Shown here piece by piece: positions 30,550 through 41,415 of a stretch of 64,000 bases of DNA. This stretch comes from Symbiodinium natans. Lineage: Eukaryota; Sar; Dinophyceae; Suessiales; Symbiodiniaceae. A program made the position numbers and the translations under genes. The stretch lies in the NCBI GenBank assembly GCA_905221605.1, contig CAJNDS010002230.1:298501-362500 (forward strand). Direction: 5' to 3'. The notes beneath the pieces were generated by a model. The model saw only the letters and a list, made by a program, of their open reading frames with translations. It was not told the DNA's origin and searched no databases. The number at the start of each line of letters is the position of its first letter. The first letter of the stretch is position 1.

Positions 30550-30895
30550 TGTAAAACTCTGTAAGCCTTATTAACCCGATGAACCCTAAACCCTAACCCT
30601 AAACCCTAAACCCTAACCCTAAACCCTAAACCCTAAACCCTAAACCCTAAACCCTAAACCCTAAACCCTAAACGCTAAACCCTAAACCCCTAAAAACCCT
30701 AAACCCTAACCCTAAACCCCCTAACCCTAACCCTAACCTAAACCCTAAAAACCCAAACCCTAACCCTAAACCCGAAACCCTAACCCTAAACCCTAAACCC
30801 TAAACCCTAAACCCTAACCCTAAACCCTAAACCCTAAACCCTAAACCCTAAACCCTAAACCCTAAACCCTAAACCCGAACCCTAATGCCCCCAAA
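30550..30895. repeat. Mixed CCCTAAA/CCCTAA block
   Basis: Long block in which 7-bp CCCTAAA units are interspersed with 6-bp CCCTAA units (vertebrate-type TTAGGG) and CCCCTAAA. Confidence 0.85.
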
Positions 30896-30939
30896 ACCCT
30901 AAGCCCTCAGCCCCGAAACCCCTGAACCCCAAACGATAG

Positions 30940-31451
30940 GAGCGGCTGGATCGCTCCCTCCGGCGGCGCAGCGGGGAGGAGCTGCAGGCCAGTCCCCCCT
31001 TTATTTATTTTTGTCATTTTTTTTATATTTTATGACATTTTGTGTTAGTTTTTTCATGATTTTGGCTTTTAGGGTTTAGGGTGCAGGGTTTGGGGGTTCC
31101 GGCGTTTGGATTTGGGCTTCGGGGTTTGGAGTTTCGGGTTCCGGGGCTCAGGGTTTAAGGGCTTTGGGCATGCCGGCGCTTCAACTGTAGGGGCTTCGTT
31201 GTTTTAAAGGCTTCGGGGACTTCAGGGATTTGGCTTCAGAGTCAACTAAGCCCCTGAACCCGATCTCCCCCCTAAGCTTTAAACCCCTCGCCCCAATTCC
31301 TCACCTGCAGTTTTTGACCCTTGCACGGTACCCTCAAACCTACATCCCGCAATGCCTCAAGCCCAAGAACCTCCTGAGAACCCCCGAGAACCCCGAATCT
31401 GCAAACCGTATATCCCCAAACCCTAAACAAATGCCCAAGTCTAAACCCTAA
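30940..31451 (+). CDS. Predicted two-exon gene end, possible GC donor
   Basis: Exon 30940-30987 (ERLDRSLRRRSGEELQ) ends CTGCAG|GCCAGT, a GC donor. Exon 31311-31451 (FLTLARYPQTYIPQCLKP...) follows TTCCTCACCTGCAG and stops with TAA. Phase 0. The intron contains a T-rich stretch at 31001-31070. Confidence 0.4.
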
Positions 31452-31547
31452 ACCCTGAACCCCAAACCCTAAACCCTAAACCCTAAACCCTAAACCCTAA
31501 ACCCTAAACCCTAAACCCTAAACCCTAAACCCTAACCCCCAAGTAAG

Positions 31548-31903
31548 GGCCTAGCGTCCTGGCTGCCCCTCCGCTCCAGTTCCTTGGCGGGCCATTTTAG
31601 AATTCACAGGATCTTCTTAAAGTTTGTTTGGGGGTTAGGGTTTAGGGTTAGGGTTTAGGGTTCAGGGTTCAGGGTTCAGGGTTCAGGGTTTAGGGTTTAG
31701 GGTTTAGGGTTTAGGGTTTCTCCCCACACCCTAAGCAGAAAGACCTTGCTCCAGGGCACCTTTTTGACGGGGCTTGCACTGTGAACCCACCCTCAGCTTC
31801 ATTGCACCCCTGAACTTTCCACAGGGAATCTGAGGAGGGCGGGCGGAGGAAGAGTAGGGAGGAGACCCTAAACCCCAAAACTCCGAAAACCCTAAGCCCC
31901 TAA
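31548..31903 (+). CDS. Predicted two-exon gene end
   Basis: Exon 31548-31633 (GLASWLPLRSSSLAGHFR...KFVW, donor GG|GTTAGGG) and exon 31825-31903 (ESEEGGRRKSREET, acceptor TTTCCACAG) join in phase and stop with TAA. The tail is basic. Confidence 0.4.
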
Positions 31904-32259
31904 ACCCCAAAACTCTTAAAACCCTAAGCCCCTAAACCCGATCCACCCCTAGAGAGAGCCCGCAAGCCATACGCTTCCAAAGCCTAAACCCCAAAAACTC
32001 CTAAGCTCCCAAAGCCCTAAACCCTGAACTCCTAAACTCCTAAGCCTAAGACCCTAAAACCCTAAGCTCCCAAACTCCGAAAGCCCTAAACCCTGAACTC
32101 CTAAGCTCCCAAAACTCCTAAAGCCCTAAGCCCCGAACTCCTAAACTCCTGAGCTCCTAAAACCCCAAAACCCTAAACTCCTAAGCTCCTAAACTCCTAC
32201 AGGTCTAAACCTAAACTCCTAAACTCCTAAAACCCTAAACCCTGAACTCCTACATCGAG

Positions 32260-32346
32260 GCTACGGCTTTCCTCAGCTTCTCGGTGAGTTGGGGCCTGGC
32301 CGCTTCGACACAACGCTGCTGGAAGGCTTGGTCAAGCGCTCGAGAG
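32260..32346 (+). CDS. Predicted exon
   Basis: Flanked by C-rich variants on both sides. Reads ATAFLSFSVSWGLAAS and SSARELDAVCA. A TCG|GTGAGT donor at 32283 would shorten it to 24 nt. Confidence 0.3.
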
Positions 32347-32540
32347 CTTGATGCTGTCTGCGCTAAACCCCTAAACCCTGAACCCTAAACCCTAAACCCT
32401 AGACTCTGAACCCTCAACCCTTAACCCCTAACCCCTAAACCCGAAAGCCCTAAACCCCTAACCCCTAAACCCTCAACCCTAAACCCTCAACACGAAGCCC
32501 TCAACCCTCAACCCTAAACTCGAAGCCCCTCCCTCGGGAG

Positions 32541-32872
32541 GCGACCTTCGGATCAGCCGGGGCGCTCCACCCTTCAAGGTCCCGACAAGGGCTTCAGCTC
32601 AAGGTAAAGTCGGGGGCTTTTCTGGATTGAAGGTTTAGGGTTTAGGGTTTAGGGTTTAGGGTTTAGGGTTGGACGCACCTGAGGCTTCAGGAACTTGAGT
32701 CGCTGGAGGTCTGCGCTTCGGCATCCTAGGAGTTCACAGGCCTGTAGGATGCTCCTGGGCTGATGAACGTCGGGCTTTGGAGGTAGGCGCTTCCGCCCGA
32801 CGCCCGACGGCCACTGCCCCCGCCCAGCTTTGCCTGAAGGAGCTTCGCATCTTCCGGCGCTTGCAATGCTGA
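32541..32872 (+). CDS. Predicted two-exon gene end
   Basis: Exon 32541-32632 (DLRISRGAPPFKVPTRAS, donor AAG|GTTTAGGG; an earlier AAG|GTAAAG is possible) and exon 32840-32872 (ELRIFRRLQC, acceptor GCCTGAAG, TGA). Phase 0 junction. Confidence 0.4.
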
Positions 32873-32974
32873 GAACAGAAAACAGGGGGCGGCCTGCTGA
32901 GAGTCCCTAAACCCTAAACCCTAAACGCCAAACCCTAAACCCCAAACCCTAAACCCTAAACCCTAAGCCCGCAG

Positions 32975-33060
32975 AGCGAGAGCGAGAATACTTGACGGGC
33001 TTGTTCCCAAACGCTGAACAGCCAAGTGGGGGTGTCTCCAATGTCTACAGAATATCCTAA
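32975..33060 (+). CDS. Predicted terminal exon
   Basis: Acceptor AGCCCGCAG after CCCTAAA. Reads REREYLTGLFPNAEQPSG and ends VYRIS with TAA. Confidence 0.4.
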
Positions 33061-33179
33061 AGCCCCAAATTCCTTAAAGCCCCCTGCAGCCCCAACCCTA
33101 AACCCTAAACCCTAAACCCTAAACCCTAAACCCTAAACCCTAAACCCTAAACCCCAAACCACTCTTTTACGGCTCCGAG

Positions 33180-33232
33180 GTTGAGATCTGTGTCGTAGTG
33201 TTAGCCAGGGGTGTTTTGCAAGCAGGAGGAGG
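33180..33232 (+). CDS. Predicted exon
   Basis: Acceptor TTTTACGGCTCCGAG, donor GG|GTTTAGGG. Reads VEICVVVLARGVLQAGG. Confidence 0.4.
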
Positions 33233-33606
33233 GTTTAGGGTTTAGGGTTTAGGGTTTAGGGTTGAGGGTTTAGGGTTTAGGGTTTAGGGTTTAGGGTTTA
33301 GCCCCCGCCCTGAGCACTTGTTCATGTGGGAGGGTTTAGGGTTTTGGTGTACATGGCATCTCAAAGCCCTAACCCAGAAGCCTGACCCCGAAACCCCCCA
33401 TACCCAAAACCCTAAGCCCTACACCCCAAAACTTTAACCCCTAAACCCGAAACCCTACACCCTACACCCTAAGCCTCTACACCCGAGAGCCAGAACTACA
33501 CTCAATTCGCATAACCTAAACCCTACACCCTACCCCTAAACCCGAAACCCTAAACCCTAAACCCTAAATCCTAAACCCTAAAGCAAAGCCCCACACCCCA
33601 CAATAG

Positions 33607-34780
33607 TGGACTCCAAGCTTCGTAGGCGAAGGCCACCCTCGAGCGTTGCGGGATGCGGCAGTACGTCCTCACGGAGCGGGGGAGGTTGTTAAGCTCCATG
33701 CGCTCTTAAACCCTGCGCTCCTAAATCCTAAATCCTGCGCTCCTAAACCCTAAACCCTAAACCCTAAATTTGAAAGCCTAGACCCTAAACCCTACTTGTG
33801 AAGATTGACGAGGTTCTGTTCAAGGGGTCCAGAGACTTGGGGGGGGTGGGGGGTGCCGCACGGGTTTAGGGTTGAAAGGTTTCGGGTTCAGGGTTAAGTT
33901 AAGGGTCTCAAGGTCTAGGGTTTAGAGTTTAGGTTTTGGGATGTCAGATCTTTGAGCCCTGGAAAAGAAGTTGACAGACCGCTTGACATGCTTCTCATGG
34001 CACCGTGCCCCAAACCCTAAAGCTAAATTGGGCCAGTCTTCGGCCGTAAACCCTGAACCCTTAACACCCTTAAGCCTGCAGACCCTGAGACCCAACCAAA
34101 ACCCGGAATGCTTCAACCCTTCAAATTTTCAACTCCTAGGCCAAAGATAACCCCAAACCGAAACCCTCAACCCAACACGTCTCCAAACCCCCCCCCCAGA
34201 CCAATGAAGGACCAGATCTTGAGAAGCCTGAATTGCTTCAGGGGTTCTTAGGGGGTTCCTAGGGTTTCCTAAAATAACTTAGAGTTTCTTGAAGGTTCTT
34301 AGGCTTTCTTAAAATAACTTAGAGTTTCTTTAAGGTTCTTAGGGTTTCTTAAAGGTTCCTAGGGTTTCTTTAAGGTTCCTAGGGTTTCTTAAAGTTCTTA
34401 GAGTTTCTTGAAGGTTCTTAGGGTTTAGGGTCTTCAGGGTCGTTGGGGAGGGTTTTAGAGGTTTTTCGGGACGGTCGGGATGTTCGAGGCTTGGGCGGGC
34501 TTTAACCCACCCGCCCTTTGCATCCGTAACGTTAGGAAGTTGCTTATCCTTAAACCCTAAACCCTAAACCCTAAACCCTAAACCCTAAATCCTAAACCCT
34601 AAACCCTCAACCCTAAACCCTCAACCCTCAACCCTAAACCCTCAACCCTCAACCCTCAACCCTAAACCCTAAACCCTAAACCCTAAACTACTTCTCGGGT
34701 GTTTAGGCTTTAGGCTTCAACTGCGTGAGGAGAACGGTGCCCGAGCAGTCAGGCAGCGCCCGGGGGGGTGCTGGGCCTGA
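33607..34780 (+). CDS. Predicted three-exon gene end
   Basis: Exons 33607-33684 (WTPSFVGEGHPRALRDAA, donor GAG|GTTGTT), 33825-33863 (GSRDLGGVGGAAR, acceptor TTCTGTTCAAG, donor GTTTAGGG) and 34730-34780 (ENGARAVRQRPGGCWA, acceptor TGCGTGAG, TGA) all join in phase 0. The last intron contains a short tandem repeat. Confidence 0.4.
34243..34428. repeat. ~20-bp TTAGGGTTTCTTAAAGG repeat
   Basis: About nine irregular units of TTAGGGTTTCTTAAAGGTTC and variants with AAAATAACTTAGAG. Confidence 0.7.
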
Positions 34781-34782
34781 AG

Positions 34783-34817
34783 CCCCCCCCCCTCCCCCCC
34801 CTCCCCCCCCCCCCCCC

Positions 34818-34871
<54 letters not shown>

Positions 34872-34968
34872 ACCCCCCCCCCCCCCCCCCCCCCCCCCTC
34901 CCCCCCCCCCCCCCCCCCCTCCCCCCCCCTCCCCCCCTCCCCCCCCCCCCCCCCCCCCCTCTCCCCCC
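34783..34968. repeat. ~185-bp near-pure poly-C tract
   Basis: Almost uninterrupted C with scattered T and one A, directly after the stop at 34780. Gly- and Pro-rich frames across it are not genes. Length may be unreliable in assembly. Confidence 0.85.
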
Positions 34969-34989
34969 CGGTTGAGGGTTTTAAGGGTT

Positions 34990-35606
34990 TAGGGTTTAGG
35001 GTACCACCTGAAGCCCTAAATTCCCAAAGCCCCAAACAACCCTCATGGTAAAACCCAGCACCCCAACCCAATTTCGGACTTGTTGCGCGGTTTCGGAATG
35101 CTGGGCGCTTTCTATCTTTTCCTCTATACCATCCGTTCGGGTTAAGGAACAAGAGAAATTTGTTGCTTTTCCTAAGCCCTAAGCCCCAAAGCCACCAAGA
35201 GAATGTTGAAAAGTCACGTTTTGTGCCCGTTTATTCTCAAAAGCCGATCATAAACCCTAGACCCCTAAAACCCCCCTAATCCCGATCAGTCCTGTTAGTA
35301 TAAGGGGGAACATCCCAACCTAAACCCCTAAACCTCGAGCACGAAACCTCAACCCTAAGCCCCGGACACCAGCCGCGCAGGATCGCGGACAGCGTGCCCG
35401 TTTGGGAGACTTGGCTCGAGGGTGGGGAGCCTAGCATCCGAGTTTTGAGGGTTTGGGGTTTGGACTTGGGGCTTGGGTTTATGCAAACGGTGGGTTTAGG
35501 GCAGAGGAGTTGAAGACTAGGACTCCGAGTTTTTTGGCGGGGGTTGGGTTTAAGGTTTAGGACTTTCGACCCTGTTTTGGAGAAGGTAGAACAGGCAAAC
35601 TCGCAG
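34990..35606. other. No clear gene
   Basis: Mixed telomere-like units and unique sequence. A short ATG frame at about 35098 (MLGAFYLFLYTIRSG) is the only item noted. The minus strand is open over parts of 35276-35824 without supporting sites. Confidence 0.3.
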
Positions 35607-35810
35607 GACAGGATCTGCACCAGGTTACTTCCAATTTTGTTCCTTGTCGAAGGCCAAAAAACTTTCGGCTTTCCACGGGCTCCAAGCTCGGTGCGGCTTG
35701 CTAGGACTTCAGGGCATCGCCCAATCTTGGGGCTTCTGGGGGGTACTTCCTTCCCTAGCAGCAGATTAATGAAGATCCTACCCTCCAAGTTAACACCAAG
35801 GCGTGCGTGA
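35607..35810 (+). CDS. Predicted terminal exon, long
   Basis: Acceptor CAAACTCGCAG. Reads DRICTRLLPILFLVEGQK then FGFPRAPSSVRLARTSG and ends SKLTPRRA, TGA; 68 codons. The minus strand is also open here. Confidence 0.35.
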   Translation, partial: DRICTRLLPILFLVEGQKTFGFPRAPSSVRLARTSGHRPILGLLGGTSFPSSRLMKILPSKLTPRRA

Positions 35811-35829
35811 TTCTTGGCAACCATAAGCC

Positions 35830-36300
35830 CTGAACCTCAAATCCTAAACCCCCAAGTCCCAGGAAGTATGGGATAAAGCACTTCGACCACGACTCCCTAG
35901 CGCCGTTATCAACAAGGCCCAACTCTCATGATTAAGGATGCTTCCTGTCGGATTACAGTGACCCCCTACATAATGTCATGTTCAGCGCTGCCACAGAGAC
36001 CGCTCATCGCAAAAGGCAGGCGTAGGGGTATGCGATACCATACTTCTTGGAGACCACAACCCGAATACACTTCCCGAACCACTGACCAGCGAACCTGGCG
36101 AGCATCTTCGGACCCCATGTAGTCTACGCTGCCATTTATCGTACCCTAGCTGCCTCGGAGAGGGCGCCAATGCGCGCAAGCACAGTCAACGCACGGCGCT
36201 GACAAAAAAAACCCAAGTCGTAGATTGAGGGTCTCGACCTTAGGCAGCGACGTCGCAGAGGTGTTTGAGCCGGATCAAGGCAGGGCGCACAATTCGTGGT
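35830..36300. other. Unique island without telomere-like units
   Basis: About 450 bp almost free of the repeats, of more balanced composition. ORFs on both strands (35928-36122 plus, 35982-36179 minus) but no splice-site support. Neither a tRNA nor an rRNA was recognised. Confidence 0.3.
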
Positions 36301-36443
36301 CTCCCTAGACCCTATAAACCCTGCACCCGAAGCCCTGAGGCCCCAAACCTGAAACCGTAAACCCTACACCCTAAACCCCCAAAATTACAAAGTTGACCGT
36401 TGTCCGGGGTTTAGGATTTTGAGGTTCGGGGTTTTCAACGCAG

Positions 36444-36520
36444 TCACAGCGTTGTTCATGTTAAAGGATCTCCCACCTGCTGTTCGTCCCCGCCTACTTA
36501 CTTCCTTGTGCAGTATTTAG
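36444..36520 (+). CDS. Predicted terminal exon
   Basis: Acceptor TTTTCAACGCAG. Reads TALFMLKDLPPAVRPRLL and ends TSLCSI, TAG. Confidence 0.4.
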
Positions 36521-36812
36521 GACACCTTGACTAAAAATTTGACAAAACTTTGAACCCTGAACCAAAACTTTAAGCCCAAAACCCCAATTAGCCCAAGAAT
36601 CCTGAACTCCAAAACCTAAGATGCTCAATCTTCAAACCCTACACTCATTAAACGCCGAACCTACAAAAACCTAAAACCCTAAGCCCTAAAACCCTAAAGC
36701 TCTCAAACCCTAAAGCCCTAAAACCCTGAAACCTAAACCCCTAGAACCCCAAGACCTAAACCCTCAAACCTAAACGCCCAACCTTAACCCAAATCCATAT
36801 AACCGAGCAAAG

Positions 36813-36879
36813 CTGCCTTCGGCCTGTATGGCTCAGCTGACCTCGGTCGGCGGCGTGTTGGAGGACGGGGCCTTTCGAG
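36813..36879 (+). CDS. Predicted exon
   Basis: Acceptor CCGAGCAAAG. Contains MAQLTSVGGVLEDGAF; donor G|GTTCG. A second frame (AFGLYGSADLG) is open too. Confidence 0.35.
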
Positions 36880-37013
36880 GTTCGTCGCGAGGTGGTGGGT
36901 GGTGTTTTGGGGGCTCGCTAAACCCTAAAAAACCCTAAGCCCCACACCCTAATTAAACCCTACACCCTAAACCCTAACCCTGAACCCTAAACCCTAAACC
37001 CTAACCTAAAACC

Positions 37014-37121
37014 ATGCGTCTCAGAGCTTCACTGGTGCGCCAGGGCCTGCGTACGCGACGACGACTCCAGACTGTGGGTCGGGTTGTAGCCCACGCTGTC
37101 CTGAATCGGCCCACACCCTAA
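37014..37121 (+). CDS. Possible start exon or short ORF, Arg-rich
   Basis: ATG 37014 opens MRLRASLVRQGLRTRRRLQ and ends NRPTP with TAA 37119-37121. The N-terminus resembles an Arg-rich mitochondrial presequence. An acceptor CTCAG at 37020-37024 would instead make this an internal exon. Flanked by CCCTAAA and TTTAGGG. Confidence 0.35.
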   Translation: MRLRASLVRQGLRTRRRLQTVGRVVAHAVLNRPTP

Positions 37122-37410
37122 AGCCAGAGCCATGGTGCTAGTAGGGTTTAGGGTTTAGGGTTTAGGGTTTAGGGTTTAGGGTTTGGGGTATAGGGTTTGG
37201 GGTAGAGGGTTTAGGATTTAGGGTTTAGGGTAAGTCCAAACAAGAAAGCCTGACCCCGCAACCCTTTAATCTTGAACCCTAAGCTTTCAACCTTACCCTC
37301 GACCTAATCCGATTAAGATAAGTTGTCCTGGGCCTCTCATCTCCCCTGTATGGGATTTACGGTTCAGGGTTTAGGGTTGAGGGTTCTGGCCTCTCATCCT
37401 CGCCCCACAG

Positions 37411-37514
37411 CCAAGAATCCTGCAGCCCTAGCCCCCCAGCCTGATACCCTCAACCACCCTAGAGCAACCCGACGTCCAAATCCTGCCCAAAAACCCCGAA
37501 ACCCTGGGCCCTAG
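37411..37514 (+). CDS. Predicted terminal exon, Pro-rich
   Basis: Acceptor CTCGCCCCACAG. Reads KNPAALAPQPDTLNHPRA and ends PRNPGP, TAG. Confidence 0.35.
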
Positions 37515-37783
37515 ATCCTAAACCCCGAACCCCAAACTCCGCGGCCCTGAGAACCCCCTCGAGGATTCCCACCCTTGGCTCCAGGCCCGCAAGTCGCTGG
37601 GGTTTTAGTGTTTTTTTCAGCGTTTTGAGGGCTCAACCCTAAACCTTTGGCTCCTGATTTTTTAGTCGTGGGCTTGGGGGCTTCGACATGTTAAGTTGGG
37701 TGCTTGGGGGGCTGTTTTGGTTTGGGGGTTTCGTGTCGTAGGGTTTGGGAGTTCGGGTTTTTGGTTTGGGGGTTGGGGTTCAG

Positions 37784-38248
37784 GCTTCATTGCACGGCAT
37801 TCCGTGAGGGAACGCTTTTGGAAGAGCCTTATCGCCATCCCATCAGCCCGATTTCTGGTCCCTCTAAACGTTCCCGAAAACCCTAACCCCAAAGCCGTGA
37901 AGGTTTTGGGCTTAGGGTTTAAGGTTCGGGAACGCTGCACTCAAGTTGTACAGGCTGAGGCCACAAGTGCTGCGGCAGCGAAGATCTTCGGACGCATTGG
38001 GAGAGGGGGAGGGGGGTGGGGTCGGGTCTTTTGCGCCCAGGGCATGTTGGGTTTAAGGTCGGGTGAGGTTTGAGGGCTTTAGGGTTCAGCCTCTGTTTGG
38101 GAGAGATGCCTTGGTTCAGAAACAAGAGCTGAAAAGCCCCAAGCCCGAACCCTTGAACCCTATCTTCTCCTACAGGAAGAGGCGCGATGCTCTTCTGCAG
38201 GTCCGAATCGGAACCTTGAGCCCTTTCCGGGATCCCCGAAATTCCTAA
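37784..38248 (+). CDS. Predicted gene end, three phase-linked exons
   Basis: Exons 37784-37902 (FIARHSVRERFWKSLIAI..., acceptor GGGGTTCAG, donor AAG|GTTTTGGG), 37954-38057 (AEATSAAAAKIFGRIGRG..., acceptor GTTGTACAG, donor AG|GTCGGG) and 38176-38248 (KRRDALLQVRIGTLSPFR, acceptor TTCTCCTACAG, TAA). Phases 0 and 2 match. Basic protein; function unknown. Confidence 0.5.
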
Positions 38249-38312
38249 GCCCCAGCTCCACAATGCTCCAAAGCCCTAAACCCTAGACCTCCTGCTCCTT
38301 CTGTGTGCGCAG

Positions 38313-38398
38313 TGGTGGGCCGCAGGACAGCCGTGCCGGACATGGTCCACGACCCAATGAACTGCTTTCCATGCCCAACGGCCCAGATACTGACGTAG
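38313..38398 (+). CDS. Predicted terminal exon
   Basis: Acceptor TCTGTGTGCGCAG. Reads VGRRTAVPDMVHDPMNCF and ends TAQILT, TAG. Confidence 0.4.
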
Positions 38399-38593
38399 GC
38401 TTGTTGCACTTCGAGCCACCGCAGAGAAGATACCCGTAGCCTTGATCACCTAAGCTATGCAACCGCACTGCTGCAACCGAGAACCCTAAACCCCAAACCC
38501 AAACCCTAAACCCTAACCCAAACCCAAACCCCAAACCCAACCCCAACCCTAAACCCTAAACCCTATGCAAACCGACCGTTGCAACCGAGATAG

Positions 38594-38703
38594 CGGAGCT
38601 GAAGTCTGGCTACCGCTGTGCGAAAAGCTACGTGCACATGTGGGCCCGCCAAGTTTCCTTGGAAGGAATGCCCCCGGGAAGTTTGGAAACTCCAAACCAG
38701 TGA
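38594..38703 (+). CDS. Predicted terminal exon
   Basis: Acceptor ACCGAGATAG. Reads ELKSGYRCAKSYVHMWAR then VSLEGMPPGSLETPNQ, TGA in unique sequence. Strongly protein-like. Confidence 0.45.
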
Positions 38704-39079
38704 CTGGGGCTGAGGACTTCCCCGAACCCTTAGCCCGAAAACCTTGAAAGGTTTAGGGTTCAGGGTTTAGGGGTTTAGGGTTTAGGGTTTAGGGTTTAGG
38801 GCTCCTGCACCTGGTCCGAATTGGACCTCGCTCCCCTGAACGCAACAACTCAGAGCCCCGCCCCCGCAAATTCAGGGAATTCTGAGCCAAGGGGTCGTTG
38901 AGTTTAGGTTTTAGGGTTTAGGGTTTAGGGTTTAGGGTTTGTTTTTGTTTAGGGTTTAGGGTTTAGGGTTTTTTTAGGGTTTAAGCTCCTGCGACATAGT
39001 GTACCGGATTCCCTTTCGTCAAAGGACCAGTATCACAGCCGAAACCACACAGCCCCCCACATCTTCAGCCTAAGTCCCA

Positions 39080-39300
39080 CCTCAACCCTAAGCCCTGAAC
39101 CCTAAACCTAAGCTCTAAGCCCTAACCCTAAACCCCAAACCCCAAACCCCTAAGCCCCCCCTAAACCCAAACCCCAAACCCCAAGCCCCCCCTAAACCCC
39201 AAACCCCAAACCCTAAACCCCAAGCCCCCCCCTAAACCCCAAACCCCAAACCCTAAACCCCAAACCCCATGCCCCAAGCCCCAACATGTCCCAACTCCCC
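39080..39300. repeat. CCCCAAAC-type variant block
   Basis: CCCTAAACCCCAAA units interrupted by CCCCCC runs, repeating as AAGCCCCCCCTAAAC at about 30-60 bp spacing. Confidence 0.6.
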
Positions 39301-39335
39301 CCCGAGTCCGAAACCTCCAAAAACCCCTGGCGCAG

Positions 39336-39388
39336 CCAGACCGGGCGCTGACGACTTCGCGGCCGCCATGGCGCGCGTCAAGGCCTAA
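39336..39388 (+). CDS. Predicted terminal exon
   Basis: Acceptor CCTGGCGCAG. Reads RPGADDFAAAMARVKA, TAA, then TTTAGGG repeats. Confidence 0.4.
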
Positions 39389-39854
39389 ACCCTAGGGTGT
39401 AGGGTTTAGGGCGTGTTTAGGGTTTAGGGTTTAGGGTTTAGGGTTTAGGGTTTCGGGTTTCGGGTTTAGGGTTTATTTAGGGCTTTAGGGTTTAGGGCTA
39501 CCCTAGGGTCGAGAGGTTCGAGCAATTTCGGGCTGAGGATTTGAAGGTTTGCCATTCTTGTTACTTTGTGTGTTAGAGATGGCCAACTCTGTTTGTCGCA
39601 ACATGAGTAGCATCGTAGACAAAAGCAAAGGGTTGGAAGGTTGAGGGGGCTGTAGGGCTCACCCTAAACCCAAACCCCAAGGCCCCAAACCCCAACCAAC
39701 CCCAAACCCCAAACCCCAAACCCCAAGCCCCAAACTCTAAACCCTAAACCCTAAATCCTAAACCCCAAACCCCAAACCCTAAACCCTAACCCCCAAACCC
39801 TAAACCCTAAACGCTTAAGCCCTAAACCATTCATACTTGCTGCATCCTTTGAAG

Positions 39855-39931
39855 GACGCCGCGGGGCCCGGCTGGGAGGTCCGAGAGATCAAGCAGCTGC
39901 TGCCCGGAATGTGCGGGGGCCTGGGCAAAGG
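39855..39931 (+). CDS. Predicted exon
   Basis: Acceptor TCCTTTGAAG after CCCTAAA; donor GG|GTTTAGGG. Reads DAAGPGWEVREIKQLLPG then MCGGLGK. Confidence 0.45.
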
Positions 39932-40315
39932 GTTTAGGGTTTAGGGTTTAGGGTTTAGGGTTTAGGGTTTAGGGTTTAGGGTTTAGGGTTTATAGGGTGT
40001 AGGGTTTAGAGTTCATAGGGTGTAGGGTTTAGGGTTCAGGGTTTAGGGTTTAGGGTTCAGGGTTCAGGGTTTAGGGCCTCGGCAAGCTCTGGTCGGTTTG
40101 CGGGCCTGAGGGTGGGTTTGGGGTTGAAAGGGTTTAGGGTTTGTAGGGTTTAGGGTTTAGGGTTAAGGGTTTGGTGAGTTAGAGTTTAGGGTTTAGGGTT
40201 GGTTTAGGTTCAGGGTTGCGTTGGGGTTTTTAGGGGCTTTGGGCCGGCTTACTTCTTTCTGGGCTTTAGGCTTTCGGAGTCCAGGATCTAGGAGTTCGTG
40301 GTCTTGCGCACTCAG

Positions 40316-40425
40316 AAGTGTTGCAAGCGGGGGAACGTAGTGGTTCGGTAGCTGAGTTTTCTTCTGCCGAAGCCGAATCCTCAACCCAGGACCCTACACC
40401 CCAAAGCCCAAGCCCCAAACACTAA
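40316..40425 (+). CDS. Predicted terminal exon
   Basis: Acceptor GCGCACTCAG. Reads VLQAGERSGSVAEFSSAE then ESSTQDPTPQSPSPKH, TAA. Confidence 0.4.
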
Positions 40426-40602
40426 CCACCCTAAACTCTAAACCCTATAAACCCCTACGCCCCAAACCCTAAATCCACCCCTCCCCCCCGTACCCCCAAT
40501 ATGAATGGTTTAGGACCCTAAACCCTAAACCCTAAACCCTAACCCTAAACCCTAAACCCTAAACCCTAAACCCTAAACCCTTTTTGCGGCTGCACTCCCA
40601 AG

Positions 40603-40695
40603 GAGCCACACCTGCGAAGCGTGGCGCTGAGCAGGGCACAAACGGGAGGAAACGCAGCGCGGGGGCAGCGTTTGGGGGGTCTTCGGGGCTCATGA
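40603..40695 (+). CDS. Predicted terminal exon
   Basis: Acceptor GCACTCCCAAG. Reads EPHLRSVALSRAQTGGNA and ends GGLRGS, TGA in unique sequence. Confidence 0.45.
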   Translation, partial: EPHLRSVALSRAQTGGNAARGQRLGGLRGS

Positions 40696-41021
40696 TCCCT
40701 AAGCCCAACAGCCCTACAGTGGCTTAGGGTGTTCATGGGAATCCATACCCTACACTCCGAAAACCCTGAGCCCAACAAGCCTAAACGGCTAAAGCCTAAG
40801 AGGGCGGGTCTATAGGTCAAGGTTTCAGGGGTATTGACATTTTGAGGTTAGGGTTTCAGGGTGCAGGTCGAGCGTCAAGACATGTACGACCTGCAGCCCT
40901 GAGGGAATAGGGCTGAGGTTTTAAAGTCCCATCTATCGGGGGCATTTCTGGGCACCGTCACAGGTACTTTTTGGAGGTATGGTTGGGGCCGGTTGGGGTT
41001 TCGGGCTTCGGGTGCTCACAG

Positions 41022-41415
41022 GTCCCCGCAAGCTGTTGTTGAAGAGGTGCCAAGAAGCTAAGAACCAAGTAGTGGGGAGTATTTGGGGTTTAGTGTGGTG
41101 TGGAGGTTTGAGGAGATCCTGGGACAATACCATGGCGCCAGCGCCGCGATGCTGACTCAACCCAACCCCCAAAATTCCTCCAAATTCCCCCAACCCCCCC
41201 CTCCCCCCCCCCCCCCCCCCCCAAAAAAAAAAAAAAACATAGCAACAAAAAGGAAAGAAAAAGACCGAAACCCACGAGGGCGGCACCTCAGAAGGCCCCC
41301 CCCCCCCAAAGCACAGGTCCAAAGCTCGAGCGTGAACAAGGCCGACGGCCTGCGCGAGCTTTGCAAGGCTGGGGTGTGCTCCCCTCAACCACCCCAACAA
41401 GACCCTAAACCCTAA
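41022..41415 (+). CDS. Predicted two-exon gene end
   Basis: Exon 41022-41087 (PRKLLLKRCQEAKNQVVG, acceptor GTGCTCACAG, donor G|GTTTAGTG) and exon 41312-41415 (QVQSSSVNKADGLRELCK..., acceptor a C-run then AAAG, TAA) join in phase. The intron carries a C-run followed by an A-run at 41206-41238. Confidence 0.45.

Noticed and set aside
34703-35152. 149-residue minus-strand and 108-residue plus-strand ORFs
   Set aside because: They are poly-Gly and poly-Pro translations of the poly-C tract.
35830-36300. Possible rRNA or tRNA in the unique island
   Set aside because: No recognisable conserved rRNA segment or cloverleaf.
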